DNA of 64,000 bases from JAWLGZ01 sp041690635. Its GTDB lineage: Bacteria; Pseudomonadota; Gammaproteobacteria; Thiohalomonadales; Thiohalomonadaceae. Made by a program: the position numbers and the translations under genes. The notes below the pieces were generated by a model. That model made no database searches. It had not been told where the DNA came from and saw only the letters and a list, made by a program, of their open reading frames with translations. Location of the stretch: the NCBI GenBank assembly GCA_041690635.1, contig JAWLGZ010000001.1, forward strand, positions 620,001 to 684,000, given 5' to 3'. Positions 26,301-34,545 of this stretch are shown here, piece by piece. The number at the start of each line of letters is the position of its first letter. Positions within the stretch are counted from its first letter, which is position 1.

Positions 26301-27304
26301 TCGGCGGCAGAGAGCCGGGAGAAGAGCGGCAGGATCTCGGTCTCCCTCAGCTTGTGCTGGCGCAGCGCTTCGGCGGCGTCGCGGATCTCACGCTCCCCGG
26401 GCAGAAACACCAGCACGTCGCCGAGCGGATCGACGCGCCCCAGTTCATCCACCGCCTCGACGATCGCCTCCGGCTCCTCCCGGTCCCGGTCGTCCTCATC
26501 CTCCCCTGCCAGCGGGCGATAGCGCACCTCCACCGGATAGGTGCGGCCGGAGACCTCGATGACCGGCGCGCCGCCGAAAAACGCCGAAAACGCCTCGGTG
26601 TTGATGGTGGCGGAGGTGACGATCAGCTTCAGGTCGGGACGCTTCGGCAGCAGCCGCTTGAGATAGCCGAGCAGGAAGTCGATGTTGAGGCTGCGCTCGT
26701 GGGCCTCGTCGATGATGATCGTGTCGTACTGCGAAAGGAGCGGGTCGGAGCGCACCTCGGCCAGCAGGATACCGTCGGTCATCAGCCGGATGTAGCTGTC
26801 GGGGGTGGAGCGATCGGTGAAGCGCACCTTGTAGCCGACCAGTGCGCCCAAAGGGCTGTTCAGCTCCTCGGCAATACGCGCCGCCACCGAACGGGCGGCG
26901 AGCCGGCGCGGCTGGGTGTGGCCGATCAGGCCGTCCACGCCGCGCCCCAGCTCCAGGCAGATCTTCGGGATCTGGGTGGTCTTGCCCGAGCCGGTCTCCC
27001 CCGCGATCACCACCACCTGGTGGGCGGTGATCGCCTCGGCGATCGCCTCCCGCCGGGTGCTGACCGGCAGCGCCTCGGGATAGCTGGGCGCCGGGAGGCC
27101 GGCCAGGCGGCGCGCACGACGCGCTGTGGAGGCTTCGATCGCCTCCACAAGGGACTTCAGACCGCGGTCGACCGGCTGGCCCCGGCGAATGCGGCGCTCG
27201 AGACCGGCCAGCCGCCGGGCCAGTTCACCACGGTCGGCACGCAGGCAGCCGGGCAGCCGACTTTCCAGTGCTGAAAGTGTCTCCTGCAAAGTCTCGGGTT
27301 CCAA
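23399..27304 (-). CDS. hrpA: ATP-dependent RNA helicase HrpA (DEAH box)
   Basis: A 1301-residue DEAH/RHA helicase of normal HrpA length. The N-terminal helicase core carries Walker A GETGSGKTTQ near residue 103, DEAHERS near 198, SATINTEAF (motif III), and QRAGRCGRV (motif VI) about 295 residues after motif I. HA2 and OB domains follow, then the long C-terminal DUF3418 region (about 700-1301) specific to HrpA. In E. coli it helps resolve stalled ribosomes and process some mRNAs. The ATG at 27304 starts the protein directly at METLQ-like sequence; ppk1 is divergent, 158 bases away. No disruption is seen. Confidence 0.96.
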   Translation of the reverse strand: MEPETLQETLSALESRLPGCLRADRGELARRLAGLERRIRRGQPVDRGLKSLVEAIEASTARRARRLAGLPAPSYPEALPVSTRREAIAEAITAHQVVVIAGETGSGKTTQIPKICLELGRGVDGLIGHTQPRRLAARSVAARIAEELNSPLGALVGYKVRFTDRSTPDSYIRLMTDGILLAEVRSDPLLSQYDTIIIDEAHERSLNIDFLLGYLKRLLPKRPDLKLIVTSATINTEAFSAFFGGAPVIEVSGRTYPVEVRYRPLAGEDEDDRDREEPEAIVEAVDELGRVDPLGDVLVFLPGEREIRDAAEALRQHKLRETEILPLFSRLSAAEQDRIFQPHPGRRIVLATNVAETSLTVPGIRFVVDTGLARISRYSHRTKVQRLPVEAISQASANQRAGRCGRVSAGVCIRLYGETDLLGRPEFTDPEILRTNLASVILQMLVMRLGEIEAFPFLTPPDRRHINDGYRLLHELGAVDAGRRITEVGRRLARLPVDPRIGRMLLAAGVERSLHEVLIIASALSVQDPRERPLEAQQAADLAHGEFRDERSDFLGFLKLWEWYHEQARHLSTRKLRTACRERFISYVRMREWHDIHGQLLALARELELTPNSEPADYRAVHRALLTGLLGNIAFKDEKQEYLGARAVRLSLFPGSALFARKPKWIVAAELVETSRLYARTAAIIEPEWLEPLAGHLVKKNWSDPHWEKRAGRVTASERVTLYGLIIVPGRRVDYGPIDPKLSRELFIHHALIEGALNTRAPFLAHNRALVAEVEALEAKSRRRDVLVETQALFDFYDARLPEGLCSGKRFERWRVEAERENPRQLFLTRDDLMRHGADEVTGERFPDHLHMRGMRLPVEYHFEPGHPADGVTVVVPLAAVGQLEPGRFDWLVPGLIEEKIIALIKSLPKAMRRNFVPAVNFARALLDVIKPGDAPLISNLTRELRRMTGVEIPPEAWDTGALPPHLTMNFRVVDASGAVLAEGRDLAILQTQLAGRVRQSLSLLPHAAIERDAVAEWDFGELPERVEVEQGGVTLCAWPTLVEQGGGVALRLLESEELAAERMHAGMRRLFMLNAGDKLKYLKKNLPGAQHLCLLFAPIGGCEALKEDIVLAACDRAFLGGKPLPRTPEAFTERLAIGRQTVVEAGSAVAGIVGRILEVHRELAPLLKGNIAPHRLLAVADVRDQIGHLIYPGFVAATPADRLADLPRYLNAARLRLEKLDRALDRDRANFQAIAPLWRGWLARAEAVCAENRTPSEGLTAFRWQLEELRVSLFAQELGTREPVSVPRLEKAWRTLANGR

Positions 27305-27462
27305 ATTTCAGGAGCGTGCATTGAACACGCTGGACAAATGGGATACAACCTTGAAAGGCCGGGAAACGTGAAGCGTAAAAGTTCCGCGGTTTCGCTCCAC
27401 GCTCCACAAAAAAACAACAGCGCGCAGCATATACCCCATCCAATCGCCAGGACGCCTTTCGC

Positions 27463-29529
27463 ATGAGTGACTTTTCCCAGCCGGAGCTCTTCCTCAACCG
27501 GGAGCTCAGTCTCCTCGAATTCAACCGCCGGGTGTTGGAACAAGCCAAGGACGATCGGGTTCCCCCGCTGGAACGGCTGAAGTTTCTCTGCATCTCAAGC
27601 AGCAACATGGACGAGTTCTTCGAGATCCGGGTCTCGGGCCTCAAGCAGCAGGTGGTCTCCGGCTCGGTGCAGACCGGACCGGACAACCTGAGCCCGAGCG
27701 AGATACTCGCCCAGGTCGGTCGCACCGCCAAGGAGCTGGTGGGCGAGCAGTACCGGGTGTTGAACGAGGTGCTGATACCGCTACTGGAGCAGGAACAGAT
27801 CCGCTTCGTCCGGCGCGGCGACTGGAACGACACCCAGGCGGCGTGGGTGAAGGACTATTTCGAGCACCAGCTGCTGCCGGTGCTGAGCCCGCTGGGACTC
27901 GATCCGGCCCACCCCTTCCCGCGCATTCTCAACAAGAGCCTGAACTTCATCGTCTCGCTGGAGGGGCGCGACGCCTTTGGCCGCGCCAGCCGCATGGCCA
28001 TCGTGCAGGCCCCGCGGGCACTGCCGCGGGTGATCCGCATCCCGCCCGAGTGCGGCGGCGGCCCCTATGACTTCGTCTTTCTCTCCTCGGTGATCCACGC
28101 CCACGTGGGGGGGCTGTTCCCCGGGATGGAGGTCTCCGGCTGCTACCAGTTCCGCGTCACCCGCAACTCCGACCTGTTCGTCGACGAGGAGGAGATCGAC
28201 GATCTGCTGCGGGCGGTGGAGGGGGAACTCTTCTCCCGTCACTACGGCGATGCGGTGCGGCTGGAGGCGGCCGACAACTGTCCGCCCGAGGTGTGCCGCT
28301 TCCTGCTGACCCAGTTCGGCATGCAGGAGGAGGACCTCTATGTGGTCAACGGACCGGTCAACCTCAATCGGCTGATGGCGGTGCCGGATATGGTGGACCG
28401 GCCGGAGCTGAAATACTCCTCCTTCACCCCCGGACTGCCGGTGCGCCTGACCATGGCGAAGGACATGTTCCAGGCGATCGCCGAGGGAGACATCCTGCTC
28501 CACCACCCGTTCGAGTCGTTCGTGCCGGTGGTGGATTTCATCCGCCAGGCTGCCGCCGACCCGGACGTGCTGGCCATCAAGCAGACCCTCTACCGAACCG
28601 GCCCCAACTCGGTGATCGTGGACGCGCTGGTGAGCGCGGCGCGGGCGGGCAAGGAGGTGACGGTGGTGGTGGAGCTGCGTGCACGCTTCGACGAGGAGGC
28701 CAACATCCAGCTCGCAAACCGGTTGCAGGAGGCGGGCGCCCACGTGGTGTACGGCGTGGTGGGCTACAAGACCCACGCCAAAATGGTCCAGGTGGTACGC
28801 CGGGAGGCCGGCACGCTGCGTCACTACGTCCACCTCGGCACCGGCAACTATCACGCCCGCACCGCCCGCCTCTACACCGACTACGGCCTGTTCACCTGTG
28901 ACCCGCAGATTGGTGAAGATGTCCACCAGGTCTTTCTGCAGCTCACCAGCCTCGGTCGGGTCAGCAAGCTGGGCAAGGTGCTGCAATCTCCCTTCACCCT
29001 GCATGCGGGGGTGATCGCGCGCATCGAACGGGAGGCGGAGCATGCCCGCGCCGGCAAGCCGGCACGCATCGTGGCCAAGATGAACGCAGTGGTGGAGCGG
29101 GAGGTGATTCGGACGCTCTATGCCGCATCCCAGGCGGGCGTGCAGATCGATCTGGTGGTGCGCGGTATCTGCTGCCTGCGTCCCGGGGTCGAAGGGGTGT
29201 CGGAGAACATCCGTGTACGCTCCATCGTTGGCCGCTTTCTGGAGCACACCCGCATCTACTACTTCGCGAACGACGGCGCACCGGAGGTGTTCGGCTCCAG
29301 TGCCGACTGGATGGAGCGCAACCTCCACCGGCGGGTGGAGACCTGTTTTCCAATTGAGGCGCCGCCACTGCGCCAGCGGGTGATCGACGAGCTGGACTAC
29401 TATCTGCGCGACAATGTCCAGGCGTGGGAGCTGCAGAGCGACGGCATCTACCGGAAGGTTGAAGCGGATGGGGAGGAGTCGATGTCGGCGCAACTGACGC
29501 TGCTCAAGGAGCTGGCGGCCAGCTCTTGA
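27463..29529 (+). CDS. ppk: Polyphosphate kinase 1
   Basis: PPK1 reversibly polymerises the terminal phosphate of ATP into polyphosphate through a phosphohistidine. The 688-residue length is standard. N-terminal ELFLNRELSLLEFNRRVLEQA and SSNMDEFFEIRVSGLKQQ are the family fingerprint, and the phosphorylated histidine is expected at H457 in VHLGTGNYHARTARLYTDYG. The C-terminal half shows the paired phospholipase D-like domains. It is divergent from hrpA and convergent with ppx-sixA across 115 bases, so synthesis and degradation genes face each other. A peripheral membrane location is usual for the family. Confidence 0.97.
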   Translation: MSDFSQPELFLNRELSLLEFNRRVLEQAKDDRVPPLERLKFLCISSSNMDEFFEIRVSGLKQQVVSGSVQTGPDNLSPSEILAQVGRTAKELVGEQYRVLNEVLIPLLEQEQIRFVRRGDWNDTQAAWVKDYFEHQLLPVLSPLGLDPAHPFPRILNKSLNFIVSLEGRDAFGRASRMAIVQAPRALPRVIRIPPECGGGPYDFVFLSSVIHAHVGGLFPGMEVSGCYQFRVTRNSDLFVDEEEIDDLLRAVEGELFSRHYGDAVRLEAADNCPPEVCRFLLTQFGMQEEDLYVVNGPVNLNRLMAVPDMVDRPELKYSSFTPGLPVRLTMAKDMFQAIAEGDILLHHPFESFVPVVDFIRQAAADPDVLAIKQTLYRTGPNSVIVDALVSAARAGKEVTVVVELRARFDEEANIQLANRLQEAGAHVVYGVVGYKTHAKMVQVVRREAGTLRHYVHLGTGNYHARTARLYTDYGLFTCDPQIGEDVHQVFLQLTSLGRVSKLGKVLQSPFTLHAGVIARIEREAEHARAGKPARIVAKMNAVVEREVIRTLYAASQAGVQIDLVVRGICCLRPGVEGVSENIRVRSIVGRFLEHTRIYYFANDGAPEVFGSSADWMERNLHRRVETCFPIEAPPLRQRVIDELDYYLRDNVQAWELQSDGIYRKVEADGEESMSAQLTLLKELAASS

Positions 29530-29644
29530 ACGAAGAGGCGCCGAGCAGGTTAGTCGCTGTTCGCCCGAAGGGCCGGGCTCCGACGGCGTGCGCCGGTTTA
29601 TGCGGCGAAACCCGGTTTACCTGTTTGGTGCTCCAGCCCCTGCC

Positions 29645-31147
29645 TCACGCAAATGTCAGCACAAACTTCCCCGCCCTGAGAAACTCCGACTCCTGATTCA
29701 GATCGGCGCGGGTCAGAGGGTGGGCGTCGAGCCACCCCTCCGGGAAGCACAACACGATCCCTCGCTTCTGCACATTCAGGGCGATCGGCGGCAGCTCCGC
29801 CTCGCTGCGGCTGCGGTGCAGCAGCACGGCCAGGCGCAGCAGAATGCAGAGCCGGGCCAGCCGCGTACGCTGCCCTTCCGGCAGCTCCTTGAGCAGGGCC
29901 TGGGGAAACTTGCGCCGGTGGCCGCGCACCAGGATCGCCAGCCGCTCCTGCTCCTCGCGGGAAAAACCCGGCAGGTCGGAGTTGGCCAGCAGATAGGCGC
30001 CGTGCTTGTGGTACTGGTTGTGCGCCACGGCAATTCCCATCTCATGCAGGCGCGCCGCCCAGTGCAGCAAGTGCGATGCCTCCTCGTCCTGCAAATCCCA
30101 GACACCATCCACCTGGGCGAGCAGCAGCGCGGCAGTCCGCTCCACCCGTTCCACCTGTGCGGTATCGATCCCGCAGCGCTGGAACATGTTAGTGACCGTA
30201 CGCTCGCGGACGTCCTCATGCTGGATACGGCCAAGCAGGTCGTAGAGCAGCCCTTCCCGCAATGCCCCGTCGGCAACCCGCATGGCCTCGATCTTCAGTG
30301 CCTGGAAAGTGGCAAGCAGCACCGCCAGACCACCGGGGAAGACGGTGGCGCGCTCCGGGCTAAGCCCGTCCAGCCGCAAACGCTCCACATGCCCGGCGGC
30401 AAGCACTGCATCACGTACCTTGACCAGCGCCTCGCGGGTAATGACATCGCCCCAGCCTGCCTGGCGCACCACCTCGCCCACTGCACGGATGGTCCCCGAG
30501 GCGCCGGTTGCGGTGGACCAGCCGGTCCGGCGGTACTCCTCCTGGATGGGCTGCAGTTCGAGCCTTGCTGCGATCACCGCCTGTTCCAGTGCGTGGGGGC
30601 GGATGGCCCCATCGGCAAACCAGGCGTTGGTCAAGCTCACGCAGCCCATGTAAAGGCTTTCGGTGCGGATCGGCTCGAACCGCTCGCCGATGATGAACTC
30701 GGTGCTGCCGCCGCCGATGTCCATCACCAGTTGCTGTCCCTCGACCGCGGGCTGGCTGTGCGAGACCCCCAGATAGATAAGACGCGCCTCCTCGCGACCG
30801 GCAATAACCTCGATGGGATGGCCGAGCGCCTCGGTGGCCACGGCGAGAAACCGTCGCGTGGCGCGAGCCTTGCGCAGGGTATTGGTCCCAACGGCACGCA
30901 CGCTGCCCGCCGGCATGGCGCGCAGCCGCTGACCGAAACGGTGCAGACACTCCAGCGCCGCCTCCTGCGCGTCAGCGGAAAGGTTGTTGTTCTCATCGAG
31001 CCCTGCGGCCAGACGCACACTCTCGCGAATGCGGTCCAGCACCCGCAACTGTCCGTGTACCGGCTGCGCCACCACCATGTGGAAGCTGTTGGAGCCGAGG
31101 TCCACGGCCGCCACCACGGGCGGTGTCTCTGAGGTTTCGGTCATCAT
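29645..31147 (-). CDS. ppx: Exopolyphosphatase (Ppx/GppA family)
   Basis: A 500-residue Ppx/GppA phosphatase that releases phosphate from polyphosphate ends. The ASKHA-fold ATPase-like motifs are present: DLGSNSFHMVVAQ near residue 15, the catalytic Glu region about 100 residues later, and MDIGGGSTEFIIGE near 140. The C-terminal half is the HD-like helical region (AARLHEMGIAVAHNQYHKHGAYL). The length suits Ppx, though GppA (guanosine pentaphosphatase) is closely related; the neighbouring ppk favours Ppx. Its start overlaps the sixA stop by four bases (ATGA), indicating translational coupling. Confidence 0.95.
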   Translation of the reverse strand: MMTETSETPPVVAAVDLGSNSFHMVVAQPVHGQLRVLDRIRESVRLAAGLDENNNLSADAQEAALECLHRFGQRLRAMPAGSVRAVGTNTLRKARATRRFLAVATEALGHPIEVIAGREEARLIYLGVSHSQPAVEGQQLVMDIGGGSTEFIIGERFEPIRTESLYMGCVSLTNAWFADGAIRPHALEQAVIAARLELQPIQEEYRRTGWSTATGASGTIRAVGEVVRQAGWGDVITREALVKVRDAVLAAGHVERLRLDGLSPERATVFPGGLAVLLATFQALKIEAMRVADGALREGLLYDLLGRIQHEDVRERTVTNMFQRCGIDTAQVERVERTAALLLAQVDGVWDLQDEEASHLLHWAARLHEMGIAVAHNQYHKHGAYLLANSDLPGFSREEQERLAILVRGHRRKFPQALLKELPEGQRTRLARLCILLRLAVLLHRSRSEAELPPIALNVQKRGIVLCFPEGWLDAHPLTRADLNQESEFLRAGKFVLTFA

Positions 31148-31689
31148 TCCGCCGGATTTCGATTGGAGGCCATTCTAACCGGCTCCCACTCGGAGTTCCC
31201 GATCAGACGCAACTGCTTCGGGGTCAGCAGCCACTCCAGTTCCGCACCGCCGGGACCGGGCTCGGCGCTGAAGGATAACAGGCAGGCGGCGCCCTTTTTC
31301 AGGCGCACGAAGCGGCCCCGCGTCCCGGTAAGCAGCCAGGCGACAAACTCGGCCAGGTCCGGTTCATGCCCCACCACCGCGGCGGTCTCCGTTCCGGCCG
31401 CCCAGGCGAGAATCGACTCGAACCGGCCACCCGGTGCGAGTCCTTCCACCACCGACGGTTCGACGCCAAACACGGTCCCGACGATCGCCGCCGTCTCCCG
31501 CGCCCGGACCAGCGGACTGGTGGCAAGGCGATCGACCGAATCGAGCAGCGCACGCAGGCCCACCGCCCCGCGACGCATGCGCCGCCGCCCCTTGGGGGTC
31601 AGCGGCCGCCGATCGTCACTGCCGCCGGTGCGGGCAAAGGCCATCCGCTCCTCGGCTATTGCGTGGCGAATGATGAGAAGCCGGGTCAT
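31144..31689 (-). CDS. sixA: Phosphohistidine phosphatase SixA-like
   Basis: A 181-residue histidine-phosphatase-superfamily protein with the catalytic RHA motif at residues 8-10 (LLIIRHAIAEE), the LTPKGRRRMRRGA segment, SPLVRARETAAI, and a second catalytic histidine in VVGHEPDL. SixA removes phosphate from histidine phosphotransfer proteins in E. coli; in many gammaproteobacteria the gene lies next to ppx, as here. It overlaps ppx by four bases. The C-terminal extension (about 150-181) is somewhat longer than in E. coli SixA. The substrate in this organism is not known. Confidence 0.92.
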   Translation of the reverse strand: MTRLLIIRHAIAEERMAFARTGGSDDRRPLTPKGRRRMRRGAVGLRALLDSVDRLATSPLVRARETAAIVGTVFGVEPSVVEGLAPGGRFESILAWAAGTETAAVVGHEPDLAEFVAWLLTGTRGRFVRLKKGAACLLSFSAEPGPGGAELEWLLTPKQLRLIGNSEWEPVRMASNRNPAE

Positions 31690-31726
31690 GGGTCAAAGCG
31701 GACCGCATCGAACGCCCCTGTGGAGC

Positions 31727-32302
31727 TCAATAGCGGTAGCAGCGCTCCAGGATCGTCATCGCCCGGTTGATGGCGCGAAGCCGCTCGCCATCACCCCCCC
31801 GGTCCGGGTGGTGACACATCGCCAGACGACGGTACTGTCGCTTGATGGAGGGGAAGTCGGTCGGCTCCACCAGTTCCAGCTCGGCCAGCGCCGCCTCGCG
31901 TTGACCATCCGCCGCGAGATCGTCCCAGAACCCGTTCAGCAGTGCCTCGACCTCCTCACGTCCGGTCTGGCGGAGATTCTCGAGATCGAGGTAGTAGGCG
32001 CGCAGCGGGTCCGCGGCGGCGAGCCCCGAACTGCCGGCCCGGTATGGCTCCAGGCTGATGGCGAGCGGCGAAATGGCGAGGTGTGCCGTGGCACTCCCGA
32101 GCAACCGGTCACGGAGCCGGTGGAGGGCATGGAAGAGCAGGAAATGAGCCCGGAACAGGGCCAGGTTGTCGCCCGCAGGCACGCCCGGCAACCGCCCCCG
32201 GCGCTGCATCTCCCCCATCAGGGTGTATTCACTCACGGGCGATCGGCAGTCGATCAGGTAGTCGTGGGCCGCCCGCGTCAGCTGCTCGATCTGCTCATGC
32301 AT
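31727..32302 (-). CDS. DnaJ-related protein with C-terminal J domain
   Basis: A 191-residue protein with an N-terminal DNAJ_related domain (VSEYTLMGEMQRRGRLPG, LALFRAHFLLFHALHRLRD) and a short C-terminal J-domain that contains the essential HPD tripeptide (CHHPDRGGDGERL) required to stimulate DnaK ATPase. This order (helper domain first, J domain last) is typical of the DnaJ-related family in gammaproteobacteria. It lies 37 bases upstream of sixA on the same strand and may belong to the same transcript. The client is unknown. Confidence 0.9.
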   Translation of the reverse strand: MHEQIEQLTRAAHDYLIDCRSPVSEYTLMGEMQRRGRLPGVPAGDNLALFRAHFLLFHALHRLRDRLLGSATAHLAISPLAISLEPYRAGSSGLAAADPLRAYYLDLENLRQTGREEVEALLNGFWDDLAADGQREAALAELELVEPTDFPSIKRQYRRLAMCHHPDRGGDGERLRAINRAMTILERCYRY

Positions 32303-32350
32303 CGGATTGATGCCCCGCCCCGCGGCGCTTTGCCACGGGACGGGGAAAGC

Positions 32351-33184
32351 TCATTGGCCGGGTGTGGTCGGCGGATAGGGCTGCCAGGGCCCACCGTAGG
32401 GAGCGCCCCGGTAGTAAGGTGTCCTGCCGTAGGGATTGCCTTCCCCGTAAGGGTAGGGAGCGCCGTACGGATAGGGCTGCGCACCGTAAGGGCCCGGTGG
32501 GGGTGGCGGAATCTCACTCTGCATCGACAGCGCCCCCATGGGGGTGCTCCGGGCCGTCGGCTGCTCCGGCACAGCGACCGGCGCCGCCAGCGGCAGGTCG
32601 ACCGCCGCAGGCTCCGGAGCGGATGCGTTCACGGCCGGGGTCGCGGGAACGACCTCGGCTGCCGGCTCGGCAGCCCTGTTTGTATCAGCAGCGGCGGCGG
32701 TGTCGGGACGATCCGTCGGCGCGATCTTCGCCGGGGCCGGTGCGACAACCGAGGAGGGGACTGCCCCCTGGACCAGCGGTGAGTTCACTCCATCCGCCGG
32801 GGCATACCAGGCCTCGTAGACGAAAAAGACCGCCACCGCGAGCAGCCCGCCCCAGACGATGGTGCGGTAGAGGCGAGCACTACCCTCAGGCCCGGAAACC
32901 GGCGCCTGGGACAGCCTCGCGGGTGTGGCCGGCCCGGCCGCACGCGGTGGCTCCATCACAGGAGGGCGTCGGCTTTCGGCGGGAGCCTTCTTTGCCGCAG
33001 CCTGTTTCGGAGCCGCCTTTTTCTTCGGTGCGGCCTTCTTCTTCGGTGCAGCCTTTTTCTTCGCGGCAGACTTCTTCTTGGGCGCTACGGGTTTCGCCTC
33101 GGCAGGTGCCGACGCGCTCTCCACCGCGGCTGCTTCTGTTGTTTCGGGCTCGGATTCCTGTCCCGCCTGTTCACTCTCAGCCAT
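32351..33184 (-). CDS. Lys/Ala/Pro-rich single-pass membrane protein
   Basis: A 277-residue low-complexity protein. An acidic N-terminus is followed by a run of Lys-Ala-Pro repeats (KKKAAPKKKAAP type, about residues 35-65) like histone H1 tails, then one membrane helix (VWGGLLAVAVFFVYEAW, about 110-127) and a Pro/Ala/Val-rich segment ending in Pro-Tyr-Gly repeats (PYPYGAPYPYGEGNPYG). The basic domain should be cytoplasmic and could touch DNA or polyphosphate; the Pro-Tyr-Gly tail would be periplasmic. I recognise no family. It lies 48 bases upstream of the DnaJ-related gene. Reality as a gene is supported by consistent codon use and its clean frame. Confidence 0.7.
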   Translation of the reverse strand: MAESEQAGQESEPETTEAAAVESASAPAEAKPVAPKKKSAAKKKAAPKKKAAPKKKAAPKQAAAKKAPAESRRPPVMEPPRAAGPATPARLSQAPVSGPEGSARLYRTIVWGGLLAVAVFFVYEAWYAPADGVNSPLVQGAVPSSVVAPAPAKIAPTDRPDTAAAADTNRAAEPAAEVVPATPAVNASAPEPAAVDLPLAAPVAVPEQPTARSTPMGALSMQSEIPPPPPGPYGAQPYPYGAPYPYGEGNPYGRTPYYRGAPYGGPWQPYPPTTPGQ

Positions 33185-33325
33185 GGTTCGCCTCCCTTAC
33201 GATGAGATAGGTTGGGGCGATACTAACACGCGGGATTGGAAGGGGTTAACACGCCGGAACCCTCCGGGATCACCACACCGGCACCCTCCTTGCGGAGAAT
33301 CCACCGTGACGATACACCGCCCCCG

Positions 33326-33451
33326 CTAATAATAATTAACGAAAACGAAGACCGAGAGGATTCCTGCAATGGTGAGCAGAATGGACACCCTGAGAACAAA
33401 CCGGAACCGGCAGTGTACGGTTCCCGCGCACTGTTTTACCCGCTCGAACAT
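33326..33451 (-). CDS. Small membrane protein, 41 aa
   Basis: A short ORF (MFERVKQCAGTVHCRFRF, then a hydrophobic helix VSILLTIAGILSVFVFV, ending NYY) with one clear membrane segment preceded by a basic stretch and two cysteines. GGGAGGA, 6 bases before the ATG, is an excellent ribosome binding site and the main reason for calling it. A longer reading frame begins upstream at 33565, but its extra residues look non-coding. It lies between the Lys/Ala-rich protein and a divergent lipase-like gene. Function unknown. Confidence 0.55.
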   Translation of the reverse strand: MFERVKQCAGTVHCRFRFVLRVSILLTIAGILSVFVFVNYY

Positions 33452-33603
33452 CGGCTTCCTCCCACGCATCGACAGATTCGGCGTTGCCCCGTCATCGTCG
33501 GGCCGCGCTTGAACCTGGGCGCGACCGGGGACCAACCACGGTGTCGATTTTTTCGCGAAACCCATAATAATTGAACATGCCTACAACGAACAGGGATAAC
33601 CGG

Positions 33604-34398
33604 ATGCGGCTAAATGCACTGCTCCTTCTGATGCTGTTCACCGCCTGGCCGGCGCGCGCCGACGTCATGGTGCTGGTCCACGGCTACCTCGGAAGCCCCG
33701 CCTCCTGGGAGGCCTCCGGCGTGGCACCACTGCTGGAGAGGGGCGGCTGGCGGCGGACGGCAGTGCTCGGGCCGGGGTTGCCCGATCCGCAGCCGGCCGG
33801 TCACGACCGTTCCCTCTATCTGGCGGCACTGCCGTCGGAGGCACCGATCCTGGTGCAGGCGGCGATGCTGCGGGAGGTGTTCGCCCGCATCCAGCGGCTG
33901 CACCCGGTGGAGCCGGTGGTGGTGGTGGGGCACTCCGCCGGCGGCGTGGTGGCGCGTGCCGCACTCGTCGGCGGCGCCGAACCGAACATCCGGGCGCTGG
34001 TGACCATCGCCAGCCCGCATCTGGGCACCGAACTGGCGGAAGCGGCCCTGGATGCCACGAGCCCCCCCTTCCCCCTCTCAATCCCGGCAGATTTCTTCGG
34101 TGGGCCGGTCTATCACACCGCGCGCCGCTCCCGCGCGCTGCTCTTAGATCTGGTCCGCCCGCGTCCGGGCACACTGCTCGGCTGGCTCAATCTGCAGCCG
34201 CACCCGGAGATCCGGTATGTCTCCGTGGTTCGGGGTGCCGCCTTTCCGCTGGCGGGGGATGGGGTGGTCCCCTCCTACAGTCAGGACATGGGGAATGTAC
34301 CGGCGCTGCGTGGTCGATCAGAAAGCATCGTCGTACCTGCCGGTCACGGGCTGACGCCCGGTGATGCCAACGTGCTGCTGGACCTGCTGTCGTCCTGA
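33604..34398 (+). CDS. Exported lipase-like alpha/beta hydrolase
   Basis: A 264-residue alpha/beta hydrolase with a signal peptide (MRLNALLLLMLFTAWPARA) and the oxyanion-hole segment VLVHGYLGSPASWE right after it. The nucleophile elbow GHSAGGVVAR and the segment TIASPHLGTELAEA are typical of triacylglycerol-lipase or PGAP1-like esterases. The catalytic His is probably in PAGHGLTPGD near the C-terminus and the acid in AGDGVVPSYS. It probably acts in the periplasm or outside the cell on ester lipids, but the substrate is unknown. The ATG at 33604 fits the signal peptide; an upstream ATG at 33571 is less likely. Confidence 0.85.
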   Translation: MRLNALLLLMLFTAWPARADVMVLVHGYLGSPASWEASGVAPLLERGGWRRTAVLGPGLPDPQPAGHDRSLYLAALPSEAPILVQAAMLREVFARIQRLHPVEPVVVVGHSAGGVVARAALVGGAEPNIRALVTIASPHLGTELAEAALDATSPPFPLSIPADFFGGPVYHTARRSRALLLDLVRPRPGTLLGWLNLQPHPEIRYVSVVRGAAFPLAGDGVVPSYSQDMGNVPALRGRSESIVVPAGHGLTPGDANVLLDLLSS

Positions 34399-34499
34399 GC
34401 TGTGCTGATTGGCGGGCAGGTCATCAGGCCGGTGTAGGCCATTTCCTACACATGTTTGCGGCACCACCTACAGACCGTCGGCACACCCTCTGGCACCCT

Positions 34500-34528
34500 A
34501 ACCGGGTGGCCAACGCGGCCACCCGGTT
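34500..34528 (+). terminator. 12-bp perfect hairpin ahead of a small Cys protein gene
   Basis: AACCGGGTGGCC (34500-34511) and its exact complement (34517-34528) enclose AACGC. It lies between the hydrolase stop (34398) and the GTG start at 34546, only 8 bases before an AAGGAGG ribosome binding site. It may terminate the hydrolase mRNA (weak TTT tail) or structure the 5' leader of the next gene. Confidence 0.5.
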
Positions 34529-34545
34529 TCAGTGGAAGGAGGGTC

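Noticed and set aside
27781..29493. A 570-codon minus-strand frame opposite ppk1
   Set aside because: Antisense shadow of a complete polyphosphate kinase.
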